A stretch of DNA of 39,567 nt, taken from positions 1 to 39,567 of the forward strand of contig CAZMNF010000016.1 of assembly GCA_964567595.1 (NCBI GenBank), written 5' to 3'. The DNA comes from CAZMNF01 sp964567595 (GTDB lineage Bacteria > Bipolaricaulota > Bipolaricaulia > RBG-16-55-9). The notes under the pieces were generated by a model. It saw only the letters and a list, made by a program, of their open reading frames with translations. It searched no databases and had not been told where the DNA came from. The stretch's first letter is position 1; each line of letters opens with the position of its first letter. Below, in pieces: positions 9,630-17,540 of the stretch. The translations under genes and the position numbers were made by a program.

Positions 9630-9683
9630 ATGTCTATTTGCCGTTCGTGCGATCATCGCTCTCCCATGGGGCCGTCGCCATGA
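9630..9683 (+). CDS. possible 17-residue leader peptide upstream of the amidohydrolase
   Basis: The ATG at 9630 begins MSICRSCDHRSPMGPSP and ends at TGA 9681-9683. That stop overlaps the amidohydrolase start as ATGA. The start sits 9 bases after a predicted -10 and has no ribosome binding site, as expected for a leaderless reading frame. The larger gene also lacks a good ribosome binding site, so translation of the small frame could deliver ribosomes to it. The peptide holds a CxxC pair, but its sequence may not matter. It could equally be a chance frame in the leader. Confidence 0.4.
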   Translation: MSICRSCDHRSPMGPSP

Positions 9684-10990
9684 GCGCCGCCTCCCCCGAC
9701 GACCTGCTCATCCGCGAGGTCACAGCGATCACGCTCGGCGACCCGCCGGTTCGGGAGGGCGTCTCGATCGCCGTGCGCGACGGCCAGATCGCCACGATCG
9801 CCGACGAGGCGCCGCCGTCGAGCGGCTTTGAGCGCATCATCGACGGCCGCAACAAGCTTGCGACGCCCGGCCTGATCAACGCCCACACGCACCTCGCGAT
9901 GGTGCTGATGCGCGGCTACGCCGACGACCTGCCCTTGATGCGCTGGCTCGAGGAGGCGATCTGGCCGCTCGAAGCCGAGCTGACCGAGGCGGACGTTTAC
10001 TGGGGCACGCTCCATGCCATGGCCGAGCTGATCCGCTCGGGCACGACGTGTATCGCCGACATGTACCTCCACATGGACCAAGTCGCGCGCGCAGCCGACC
10101 AGAGCGGGCTCCGGGCACTGCTGGCGTATGGGATGATCGCCCCGAACGGCGGCCAGAAGGCTCGTGACGAGATCGCGGCGACGCGCGACTTCCTGAGCGA
10201 GCATCACGACACCGCGAATGGGCGCGTCCGCGCCGCGATTGCGCCGCACGCGCCCTACACCTGCGATCCCGCCGTTTGGGAGGGCGCCGTCGACCTGGCC
10301 CAGGCGTACGACACGCTGGTTCACACCCACCTGGCGGAGACGCGCGGCGAGGTCGAGGCCGCGCGCGAAGCCTGGGGCCAGACGCCCATCGAGCGCGTGG
10401 CCGATCTCGGCGTCCTCGAGGTTCCCGTGCTTGCCGCGCACTGCGTGCACCTCGACGAGGGCGATTTCGATCTGTTGGCCGAGCACGACGTGCAAGTCGC
10501 CCACAATCCGACGAGCAACCTGAAGCTGGCATCGGGCTTTGCGCCCGTCCAACAACAGCTCGATCGAGGCATCAACGTCGCCGTGGCGACCGACGGGGCT
10601 TCGTCCAACAACAACCTCGATCTCCTCGAGGAGATCCGGTTGGCATCGTACTGTCAGAAAGCTATACTGGAAGATGCCACCGCGCTCCCGGCGTTGGAGG
10701 CGTTCCGACTCGGAACGGAGCGCGGCGCGCGCGCGTTAAAATGGGACGAGATCGGCACACTTCAACCGAACACACCGGCGGACATCGTCCTGTGGGACAT
10801 GGACAGGCCGCACTGGGTCCCGAACTACGACCCGGTCTCCAACCTCGTCTACTCGGCCCACTCGTCGGATGTGGCATCCGTGATCGTCAACGGCAAGCCG
10901 ATTATGGAGGACCGCGAGATCATGACGTTTGACGAGACCCAAGCTCGAGCCCACGTACGCGCATACCAGGAGAAACACAGGAGGAGATAG
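9680..10990 (+). CDS. mtaD: amidohydrolase, 5'-methylthioadenosine/S-adenosylhomocysteine deaminase type
   Basis: A 436-residue metal-dependent deaminase of the cytosine deaminase/chlorohydrolase group; related enzymes deaminate MTA, SAH or adenosine to inosyl products. Metal ligands are seen in GLINAHTHLAM (H69, H71), HTHLAET (H217, E220), LAAHCVH (H254) and ATDGASSNNN (D305). VAHNPTSNLKLASG is typical of the MtaD/SsnA branch. The exact substrate cannot be told from sequence. ATG 9680 is preferred over an in-frame ATG at 9620, which would fall inside the -10 element. It has no clear ribosome binding site and overlaps a possible leader peptide in ATGA. rpsO follows 3 bases after its stop, and a good internal promoter lies near its 3' end. 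Confidence 0.85.
   Translation: MSAASPDDLLIREVTAITLGDPPVREGVSIAVRDGQIATIADEAPPSSGFERIIDGRNKLATPGLINAHTHLAMVLMRGYADDLPLMRWLEEAIWPLEAELTEADVYWGTLHAMAELIRSGTTCIADMYLHMDQVARAADQSGLRALLAYGMIAPNGGQKARDEIAATRDFLSEHHDTANGRVRAAIAPHAPYTCDPAVWEGAVDLAQAYDTLVHTHLAETRGEVEAAREAWGQTPIERVADLGVLEVPVLAAHCVHLDEGDFDLLAEHDVQVAHNPTSNLKLASGFAPVQQQLDRGINVAVATDGASSNNNLDLLEEIRLASYCQKAILEDATALPALEAFRLGTERGARALKWDEIGTLQPNTPADIVLWDMDRPHWVPNYDPVSNLVYSAHSSDVASVIVNGKPIMEDREIMTFDETQARAHVRAYQEKHRRR
10640..10668 (+). promoter_or_regulatory. predicted internal promoter for rpsO-pnp
   Basis: TTGGCA (10640-10645), exactly 17 bases, then TATACT (10663-10668), inside the 3' third of the amidohydrolase gene. The match forces AAA and the rare ATA codon in a gene that otherwise prefers GC-ending codons. 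Transcription would begin about 320 bases before rpsO. Confidence 0.5.
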
Positions 10991-10993
10991 GAT

Positions 10994-11266
10994 ATGGCTG
11001 TCCTCAGCCCCGAAGAAAAGAGCAACGTCATTGCCGAATACCAACGGGATTCCAGTGATACCGGATCCCCGGAAGTCCAGATTGCCGTTTTGACCCACGA
11101 AATTCGCGAACTCACCGAGCATCTCAAGGTCCACAAGCACGACTTCCATTCCCAGCGCGGCCTGATGAAGAAGGTCGGCCGCCGCAAGAGCTTGATGAAG
11201 TATCTCCTGCGCGAGGACCCGGATACATACCGACAGTTGATTGATCGACTCCAGATCCGCGGCTAA
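10994..11266 (+). CDS. rpsO: 30S ribosomal protein S15
   Basis: A 90-residue primary 16S rRNA-binding protein of the small subunit platform. The sequence shows the family signature: TGSPEVQIAVLTHEIRELTEHL, then KHDFHSQRGLMKKVGRRKSLMKYL and an end near LIDRLQIRG. Length is standard (88-90). AGGAGG lies about 10 bases before the ATG. It follows the amidohydrolase by 3 bases and precedes pnp by 79 bases, the usual rpsO-pnp order. In well-studied bacteria S15 represses its own mRNA. The leader here is coding sequence of the upstream gene, and I see no obvious copy of the known S15-binding folds. Confidence 0.98.
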   Translation: MAVLSPEEKSNVIAEYQRDSSDTGSPEVQIAVLTHEIRELTEHLKVHKHDFHSQRGLMKKVGRRKSLMKYLLREDPDTYRQLIDRLQIRG

Positions 11267-11291
11267 GTCCATGCCAGTGTCCAGATGCCTT

Positions 11292-11303
11292 CCGATGCAT
11301 CGG
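11292..11303. promoter_or_regulatory. 12-base perfect palindrome in the rpsO-pnp spacer
   Basis: CCGATGCATCGG, followed 19 bases later by a -10-like TATAGA (11323-11328). In enterobacteria the rpsO-pnp spacer holds an RNase III hairpin used for pnp autoregulation. This palindrome has no loop and would pair only between molecules or as DNA, so it may instead be a protein site. Role unknown. Confidence 0.3.
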
Positions 11304-11345
11304 TGCCGTCCATTCGTATCTGTATAGAGAAGTGAGGGAATACAC

Positions 11346-13811
11346 ATGGGAGATTTTTCCATTGTTCAGCTCGTGAAAGACGATTTTACGCTCGAGTCCG
11401 GTCGCATGGCCCGACAGTCCGATGGGGCCGTCGTCGTCAACTTCGGCGACACCCGCGTGCTCGCCACCGCCAACCGCGATCCGCTGGACGAGCCGCTGCC
11501 GTTCTTTCCGCTGACCGTCGACTACGAGGAGAAGTTCTACGCGGGAGGCAAAATTCCCGGCGGCTTCTTCAAGCGCGAGGGCAAGCCCTCGGAGGAGGCC
11601 GTCCTGAACGCTCGCATGATCGATCGGCCCATTCGGCCGCTCTTTCCCGAGGGCTACCAGGAGCGCGTCCACGTCGTGCTGACCGTCCTGTCCGCCGATC
11701 GGGACTACTCCCCGAAGGTGGCGGCGATGCTCGGGGCATCCGCCGCGCTGACGATCAGCTCGATCCCCTTTGAGGGCCCCATCGCTGGGGTGCGCATGGG
11801 CCTCGTCGAGGACGAGCTCGTCGTCAACCCGACGTACGAGCAACTCGAAGCCAGCGCCATGGACATCGTCATCGCCGGCACGGAGGCGACCGTGACGATG
11901 GTCGAGGGCGAGATGGACGAGGTGCCGGAGTCCAAAGTCGTAGAAGCGGTCCAGATGGGCCACAAGGAGATCCAGCGCCTCGTGGGCTTCCAGCAGGAGT
12001 TCGCCCAGAAGGCCGGCCCCACGACCAAGATCGCGGTCCCCGAGGCGGACCCGACGCTGGAGGCACTGAAGGGCGAACTCGAGCAGGCCCTCGGATCGTC
12101 CTTGGAGCGGTTGTGGGAGCCGATGCCCAAGATCGAGCGCGAGGACCTGGCCGACGAGATCCGCGACGAGGCGATCGAGCGGTTGGTTGCCCAGAAAGCC
12201 GAGGCCCAAGGGCTCTCCGAAGGCGAGCAATCCGAGCTGCGGGACACGCTGAAGGGCCTGTTCGACGACGTGCTCAAAAAGCACGTCCGGCTGGAGTCGC
12301 TCAGGCGCGGCACGCGCATGGACGGGCGCAAGCCGGACGACGTCCGCTCCGTGAGCGTGGAAGCCGGGATCCTGCCGCGCGTCCACGGCTCGTCGCTGTT
12401 CACCCGGGGCGAGACCCAGAGCATCGGCACGTGCACGCTCGGCACCACGCGCCAGGACGAGCAGATCGTCGATCTCATGATGGAAGAGGGCCGCAAGCGC
12501 TTCATGCTCCACTACAACTTTCCGCCGTACTGCGTGGGCGAAGCTGGGCGCCTTGGCCCGCCCAAGCGCCGCGAGATCGGCCACGGCAACCTGGCCGAGA
12601 CCGCCATCCAGCCGATGCTGCCCGACGAAGAGGCGTTCCCCTACAGCATCCGGCTCGTCTCCGAGATCACCGAGTCGAACGGCTCCAGCTCCATGGCCTC
12701 AGTCTGCAGCGGCACGTTGGCCCTCATGGACGCCGGCGTCCCCATCAAAAAGCCGGTGGCCGGCATCGCCATGGGCCTGATCGAGGAGGACGGCGATGCG
12801 GCCATATTGACCGACATCGCCGGGTTTGAGGACGCCTTCGGCGACATGGACTTCAAGGTCGCCGGGACGCGCGACGGCATCACGGCGTTCCAGCTCGACG
12901 TCAAGGTGAGCGGCATCTCCGGCGATCTCATGTCGCGGGCGATGGAGCAGGCCAAGGCGGCACGGTTGCAGATCCTCGACCGCATGACCGAGACGCTGCC
13001 CGCACCGCGGGCGGAGCTGTCAAAGTACGCGCCCGTCATCGAAATCATCGAGATCGACCCGGAAAAGATCGGGCTCGTCATCGGCCCCGGCGGCAAGACG
13101 ATCCGCAACATCATTGAAGAGACCGAAGCCGAGGTCGACATCGAGGACGACGGCAGCGTCAAGATCTCCGGCCCGGGCCGGGACGCCGTCGAGGCCGCCA
13201 AGAAGCACATCTACGACCTGACGGAGGACCCGGAGGTCGGCGACCGGTTTGCGGGCACGGTCAAGCGCATCGAGAAGTTCGGCGCGTTCGTGGAGATCAA
13301 GCCCGGCGTCCAAGGGCTCGTCCACGTCTCCGACCTCTCCGACGAGTACGTGAACAACGTTCGGGATGTCGTCGACATCGGCGACGAGATGGAGGTCGAG
13401 GTGAGCGAGATCGACGCCATGGGGCGCTTCAACCTGAAGCCCGCCTCCACCGGGACAACGAGCAGCGCCGGCGGCGACGGCCGCGAGGAGGCCAAGCCGA
13501 AGCGCGAGCCGATCCAAGAGGGCCATCGCTACGAGGGCATCGTCGACGGCATCGCCGATTACGGCGCCTTCGTCAAGTTCGAGGACGTCTCCGGCCTGAT
13601 CCACATCTCCAACTTGGCCGAAGGCCACGTCGACAACGTCGAAGACGTCGTCCAAGTCGGCGATCGCGTCACCATCGAAGTCGCCCGCATCGACGACAAG
13701 GGACGCTACTCCCTCAAGCTGATCAAGGTGCTCGACGGCAGCGACGGGGCGTCCCCGAACGGCGAGTCCGCCTCAACCACTCGCGAGGGCTCCGGCCGGA
13801 ATCGCGAGTGA
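11346..13811 (+). CDS. pnp: polynucleotide phosphorylase with two tandem S1 domains
   Basis: 3'-5' phosphorolytic exoribonuclease, 821 residues against the usual 700-750. Two RNase PH-type cores (about 10-225 and 320-555) are linked by the alpha-helical region. The catalytic residues equivalent to E. coli D486, D492 and K494 are D496, D502 and K504 in FEDAFGDMDFK. A KH domain (563-622, loop GPGGK at 580-584) is followed by an S1 domain (631-698). A Lys/Glu-rich linker (700-724) leads to a second complete S1 domain (726-794, HRYEGIVDGIADYGAFVKF and GLIHISNLAEGHVDNV). Normal PNPase has one S1 domain. GAGGGAA precedes the ATG. The stop overlaps the start of the protease gene, so the two are coupled. 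Confidence 0.97.
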   Translation: MGDFSIVQLVKDDFTLESGRMARQSDGAVVVNFGDTRVLATANRDPLDEPLPFFPLTVDYEEKFYAGGKIPGGFFKREGKPSEEAVLNARMIDRPIRPLFPEGYQERVHVVLTVLSADRDYSPKVAAMLGASAALTISSIPFEGPIAGVRMGLVEDELVVNPTYEQLEASAMDIVIAGTEATVTMVEGEMDEVPESKVVEAVQMGHKEIQRLVGFQQEFAQKAGPTTKIAVPEADPTLEALKGELEQALGSSLERLWEPMPKIEREDLADEIRDEAIERLVAQKAEAQGLSEGEQSELRDTLKGLFDDVLKKHVRLESLRRGTRMDGRKPDDVRSVSVEAGILPRVHGSSLFTRGETQSIGTCTLGTTRQDEQIVDLMMEEGRKRFMLHYNFPPYCVGEAGRLGPPKRREIGHGNLAETAIQPMLPDEEAFPYSIRLVSEITESNGSSSMASVCSGTLALMDAGVPIKKPVAGIAMGLIEEDGDAAILTDIAGFEDAFGDMDFKVAGTRDGITAFQLDVKVSGISGDLMSRAMEQAKAARLQILDRMTETLPAPRAELSKYAPVIEIIEIDPEKIGLVIGPGGKTIRNIIEETEAEVDIEDDGSVKISGPGRDAVEAAKKHIYDLTEDPEVGDRFAGTVKRIEKFGAFVEIKPGVQGLVHVSDLSDEYVNNVRDVVDIGDEMEVEVSEIDAMGRFNLKPASTGTTSSAGGDGREEAKPKREPIQEGHRYEGIVDGIADYGAFVKFEDVSGLIHISNLAEGHVDNVEDVVQVGDRVTIEVARIDDKGRYSLKLIKVLDGSDGASPNGESASTTREGSGRNRE

Positions 13812-15115
13812 GCATGAGTCTCTCTAATCCTCGCTCGATGGAGACGCTGTATCCGGGCTGCTACCGGACGACGCTCGGCAACGGATTGACGGTGCTGGTG
13901 GAGCCGCGCCCGGACCGCCCCCTGTCCATGGGCGTCTGGGCGCGGCTCGGCAGCCGCGACGAGGCGGACGCCCAAGCCGGCATCACCCACTTCCTGGAGC
14001 ACATGGTCTTCAAGGGGACCGAGTCCCGCTCGGCGTTCCAGATCTCGGAGGAGATCGACGCCATCGGCGGGGCCATCAACGCCATGACCTCGCGGGAGTA
14101 CACGGCCTACCACGTCGACGTGCTCCCCCAGCACCTGGAGCGCGCCATGGACATTCTGAGCGATCTGGTGCGCCGCCCCCGCTTCCATCCCGATCACGTG
14201 ACCCGCGAGAAGGGCGTCATCCTCGAAGAGATCCGCATGCAGGAGGACACGCCCTCGGATGTCGCCTTCGAGCGCTTTGACCAGCAGCTCTGGGCCGATC
14301 AACACCCCCTGACGCGGCCCATTTCCGGCTTTGTCGAGACGGTCAACGGCCTCCGACGCGAGGATCTCCTGGAGCAGTTCGGCCTCTACGACACGGCCCA
14401 GCTCTTCCTCGTCGCCGTGGGCGACGTCGATACCGACGAGCTCATGCGGACCGCGGAGGCCAAGTTCGGGCCCATCGACCAAGCCGACCAAGCGCCCACA
14501 TCGCGCCACGCCCCGAGCGTCCAAGGCGGCTTCCACCTCGAGGACCGCGACGTGCAACAGGCCCACCTCTGCCTCGGCACGGCCAGCCTCGCCCGCGACG
14601 ACGACCGGCGCTACGGGCTCGAGCTCATGAACACGATCCTCGGCGGCGGGATGAGCTCGAGGCTGTTCAAGCGCGTCCGCGAGGAGCTTGGGCTGGCGTA
14701 CGCCGTCTTCAGCGCGTCCAGCCCCTACAGCGACAGCGGCGCGTTCAACATCTACGTCGGCACCGAGCCGGGCAATGCGCCGCAGGCGCTCGAGGTCTGC
14801 TTCGAGGAGGTCGAACGGATCCAGGCCGAGCCCGTGTCCGAGGACGCGCTCCGCTTAGCCAAGGAGAAGCTCAAGGGCAACCTCGTGCTGGGACTGGACA
14901 GCAGCCAGGCCCGCATGGCGCGCTTGGGGCTCGCCGAGATCCACGGCACGCACCGCTCGGTCGACGACATCATCCAGCGCGTCGAGGACGTCACCGTCGA
15001 CGACGTCCAGACGATCGCGCGGACGCTCTTCGAGCAGCCCTGGACGCTGAGCGTCGTTGGGCCTGGGGAGGAATTGGCGGGGTTAGAGAAAACCATGGCG
15101 GCGTCTTCCGTCTAG
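13808..15115 (+). CDS. M16 family zinc protease (processing peptidase-like)
   Basis: Inverted-zinc-motif metalloprotease of 435 residues. The motif HFLEH (61-65) supplies two His ligands and the catalytic Glu. The third ligand is E141 in GVILEEIRMQED, 76 residues after the second His, as in the family. The C-terminal half has the conserved GGGMSSRLFKRVREELGLAYAVFS segment that completes the chamber. Related proteins (YmxG/PqqL group, mitochondrial processing peptidase beta) lie downstream of pnp in many Gram-positive and related genomes. Natural substrates are poorly known. GTG 13808 overlaps the pnp stop (GTGA); ATG 13814 is an alternative start two codons later. There is no signal peptide, so it is probably cytoplasmic. 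Confidence 0.93.
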   Translation: MSMSLSNPRSMETLYPGCYRTTLGNGLTVLVEPRPDRPLSMGVWARLGSRDEADAQAGITHFLEHMVFKGTESRSAFQISEEIDAIGGAINAMTSREYTAYHVDVLPQHLERAMDILSDLVRRPRFHPDHVTREKGVILEEIRMQEDTPSDVAFERFDQQLWADQHPLTRPISGFVETVNGLRREDLLEQFGLYDTAQLFLVAVGDVDTDELMRTAEAKFGPIDQADQAPTSRHAPSVQGGFHLEDRDVQQAHLCLGTASLARDDDRRYGLELMNTILGGGMSSRLFKRVREELGLAYAVFSASSPYSDSGAFNIYVGTEPGNAPQALEVCFEEVERIQAEPVSEDALRLAKEKLKGNLVLGLDSSQARMARLGLAEIHGTHRSVDDIIQRVEDVTVDDVQTIARTLFEQPWTLSVVGPGEELAGLEKTMAASSV

Positions 15116-15155
15116 CAACGTAACGGGGCACAGCTCTCGTGCCTACGCTGCCCAT

Positions 15156-17540
15156 CTAGACGCCTAGGTCTCGTATGCGGCGTACCGTGCCGCCGAGCTC
15201 GCGGAATCCGTCACACGTTGCGGGATCCACGGTGAAGACGATCACCTGCCACCCTTCCTCAAGGAAGGATTCCAGCAACCCGATGGCTCTCCGTTTGCGC
15301 TCCGGGGCGTAGGTCAGGAAAGGATCGTCTAAGATCATAAAGCCGGGCGTCTCGCCGAACAGTCGGCCGAGGAGGCTCAAGCGACACGCGAAGTAGAGAT
15401 GCGTCAAGGCCCCGCTGCTCAGGGCGTGCTCTCCGATCACTTGCCCGTTATGCGCCACTTCGAACGTCAAGGTCTCCTCGTTGAAGCGAACATCCTGATC
15501 CTCGCCCATGGCTTCGCGGTAGAGCCGGTTGAGATCGCCGTCCTCCAGTAGGCGCTTGATCTGCGTCTGATAATCCCGCTGGACCCGATCCAGCAAGCCG
15601 CAGGCCAATGCCGCCGCCAGGCGATCCCGGATGCCGTCCGCAAGTTCCGCCTTCCACTGGCGGCGCGTCTCGAAGAGCTTCTCGGGCTCGTCAATCCCGA
15701 CCCCGAGCTCGGCGAACGTCCGATGAATGCCGTGGCGTTCGTTCTGGAGTCCTTCGAGTTCTTGATTGAGCCGTTTCAGCTCGCCCTGAATTTCACTTTC
15801 CTCCCTGTCTAGCGCGGCGAGCTCAGCATCGGGATCGTCGATCGCCGATAAGTCGTCTGGGACCTCCAATTCCGCCATTCGCCGCTCAACCTTCGTGGCC
15901 TCTGTGTCCAGATCCAAGTCCTCGTCCGAGAGATCCAGCGCCTGCGACAGCCGAATGCGGAGACGGGAAAGCTCGGATTCCATTTCGCGGCGCTCCGCAA
16001 GCCGAGATTGCAACGTTTCGAAATCCGGGCATCCGGTCTTCTGGCGCAGCTCCTCCTCTCGTTCCTCGAGATCGCCAACGCGACGTTGCCAGAACTCCGT
16101 TGGATCCTGTTCAGGCTCACCGTCCGGCAGCATGGCATCCAACTGCCCCTGTTTGACATCATGCTTTGTTTTGAGCTCGTTGATGGATGTTTGTAGCTGT
16201 GTGACAGGATCCTCACCATCCGGATACATCAACTCGCCAACGTCCGAATTGAGAAGCTCGCGCGCTCGTTCGAGCGCATGAGCAACCGCGATCGACGCGT
16301 TCAGCCCCTCGCTCAGCAGGTCCGCCAACTGTTGGGCCACCTTCTCGAAACTCCGTCTGGTCTGAGGAACCCGCGCGATGAGGCCTGCGCCGGTGCCGAG
16401 CAGCAGTGCTCCCGGCACGATGCCGACCCAAGGGCTGAATCCCTCCAGGAGCAAGCCAGCCACGACAAGCCCCACACCGACAGCGCCCAAGCCGATCCCC
16501 AGTCGAGACGATCGTTTCGCCGTGTGGAACGCGTCCCTCCGACGTTCGAGCTGCTGAACGAGGGGCCGAAGACGGTTCTCCCTCCAGTCTCGCCACTGAG
16601 CGCGATGGCGCTCTCGCTCCTCGTGAGCTTCGTTGAGCTGGTTATTCAGTTCCTGAAGTTTACCATCGAGTTCTTGAATTTCCTCAGATAAAGATTCACA
16701 TTGCTCGAGGTTCGTGCGTGCCTTGGCAACCTCCTGGTTCACGGAGTTCCACTCCGTTTCGAACTCAGTTGTGATCCGAAATCCAAACTCGTCGGCAATC
16801 CGACGGCGCAACGGCAAAGCCTGGTCAATCAGCCCCTTGGCTCGCTCCAACCTGCGTCGTCTCTGCAGGATTTCCAAGCCTTGCCGGCGCTCCTGGAGCG
16901 TCCGCTGTTTGGCCTCAAGGTCGGCTTTTGCGGATTCTGTTTCCTGCTTTTCCTGGTTGAGCCTCAGGAGCCGGTGGACGATTTCCTCTGCGTCCTGCGC
17001 CCGTTCGATCTGAGGTACCAATTCCTGGACATATCGATCGCGAACCTTCTGGTTGCCTTGATTGGACCACTGGAAGGTGCCCGTGACGGATGCCTCGTTT
17101 TGAATAAGCTTCTTCACCCGCTCGACGCGGTCCGCTTCCAGCCCGGAAAGCAGGCCACTGAGAAGCTGCCACATCTCGTCGCGCTTGCGACCGCCCCCGT
17201 GGATCGCGATCTCGCCCGCCCGCACACACAGCAAGCGATGCAGCTCCGGCATGTTCCACCCGAGCAGCTCGCTGAACCGCGCGCTCGGATTCTCCGATCC
17301 AAACTGGTGCGTTTCCCCTTGCTGCTCGACGGCGATGGTCGCCTCGGGATAGTCGGCGTAACGGCCTTCGCCCTCGAACAGCCTCTTGTTGCCCTCCTTG
17401 AAGAGGTAATGGATGAGCACGTCGACGAGCGTGGTCTTGCCCTGTTGATTGTCGTCGTAGACCACCTCGCAGTCGGCGAGCGACCAATCCAGAGCGGGCA
17501 GAGGCCCGAGCGAGCTGGTCCGAATCTGGGCGATCCTCAT
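15156..17540 (-). CDS. YhaN/Rad50-like ATPase with transmembrane hairpin in its coiled coil
   Basis: A 794-residue SMC/Rad50-type ATPase. The N-terminal half-site ends in YDDNQQGKTT (28-37), a Walker A in which the usual first glycine is D29. Long heptad-rich helices (about 180-345 and 395-605) are interrupted by a hydrophobic hairpin at 346-390 (LGIGLGAVGVGLVVAGLLLE and WVGIVPGALLLGTGAGLIA). The C-terminal half has the signature ALSSGALTHLYFACRLSL (706 on) and Walker B FMILDDPF. There is no CxxC zinc hook, so this is the YhaN branch rather than SbcC. Such proteins pair with an SbcD/YhaO nuclease and are thought to act on DNA ends. ATG 17540 overlaps the phosphoesterase stop (ATGAGATGA), so they are coupled. 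Convergent with the M16 protease gene. Confidence 0.88.
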   Translation of the reverse strand: MRIAQIRTSSLGPLPALDWSLADCEVVYDDNQQGKTTLVDVLIHYLFKEGNKRLFEGEGRYADYPEATIAVEQQGETHQFGSENPSARFSELLGWNMPELHRLLCVRAGEIAIHGGGRKRDEMWQLLSGLLSGLEADRVERVKKLIQNEASVTGTFQWSNQGNQKVRDRYVQELVPQIERAQDAEEIVHRLLRLNQEKQETESAKADLEAKQRTLQERRQGLEILQRRRRLERAKGLIDQALPLRRRIADEFGFRITTEFETEWNSVNQEVAKARTNLEQCESLSEEIQELDGKLQELNNQLNEAHEERERHRAQWRDWRENRLRPLVQQLERRRDAFHTAKRSSRLGIGLGAVGVGLVVAGLLLEGFSPWVGIVPGALLLGTGAGLIARVPQTRRSFEKVAQQLADLLSEGLNASIAVAHALERARELLNSDVGELMYPDGEDPVTQLQTSINELKTKHDVKQGQLDAMLPDGEPEQDPTEFWQRRVGDLEEREEELRQKTGCPDFETLQSRLAERREMESELSRLRIRLSQALDLSDEDLDLDTEATKVERRMAELEVPDDLSAIDDPDAELAALDREESEIQGELKRLNQELEGLQNERHGIHRTFAELGVGIDEPEKLFETRRQWKAELADGIRDRLAAALACGLLDRVQRDYQTQIKRLLEDGDLNRLYREAMGEDQDVRFNEETLTFEVAHNGQVIGEHALSSGALTHLYFACRLSLLGRLFGETPGFMILDDPFLTYAPERKRRAIGLLESFLEEGWQVIVFTVDPATCDGFRELGGTVRRIRDLGV

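Noticed and set aside
9620..9679. Amidohydrolase start at ATG 9620
   Set aside because: The codon lies within the -10 element TATCAT, and the added residues are not family-like.
15156..17540. Naming the coiled-coil ATPase SbcC
   Set aside because: It has no zinc-hook CxxC and is shorter than SbcC. The hydrophobic hairpin and ILDDPF motif fit the YhaN branch.
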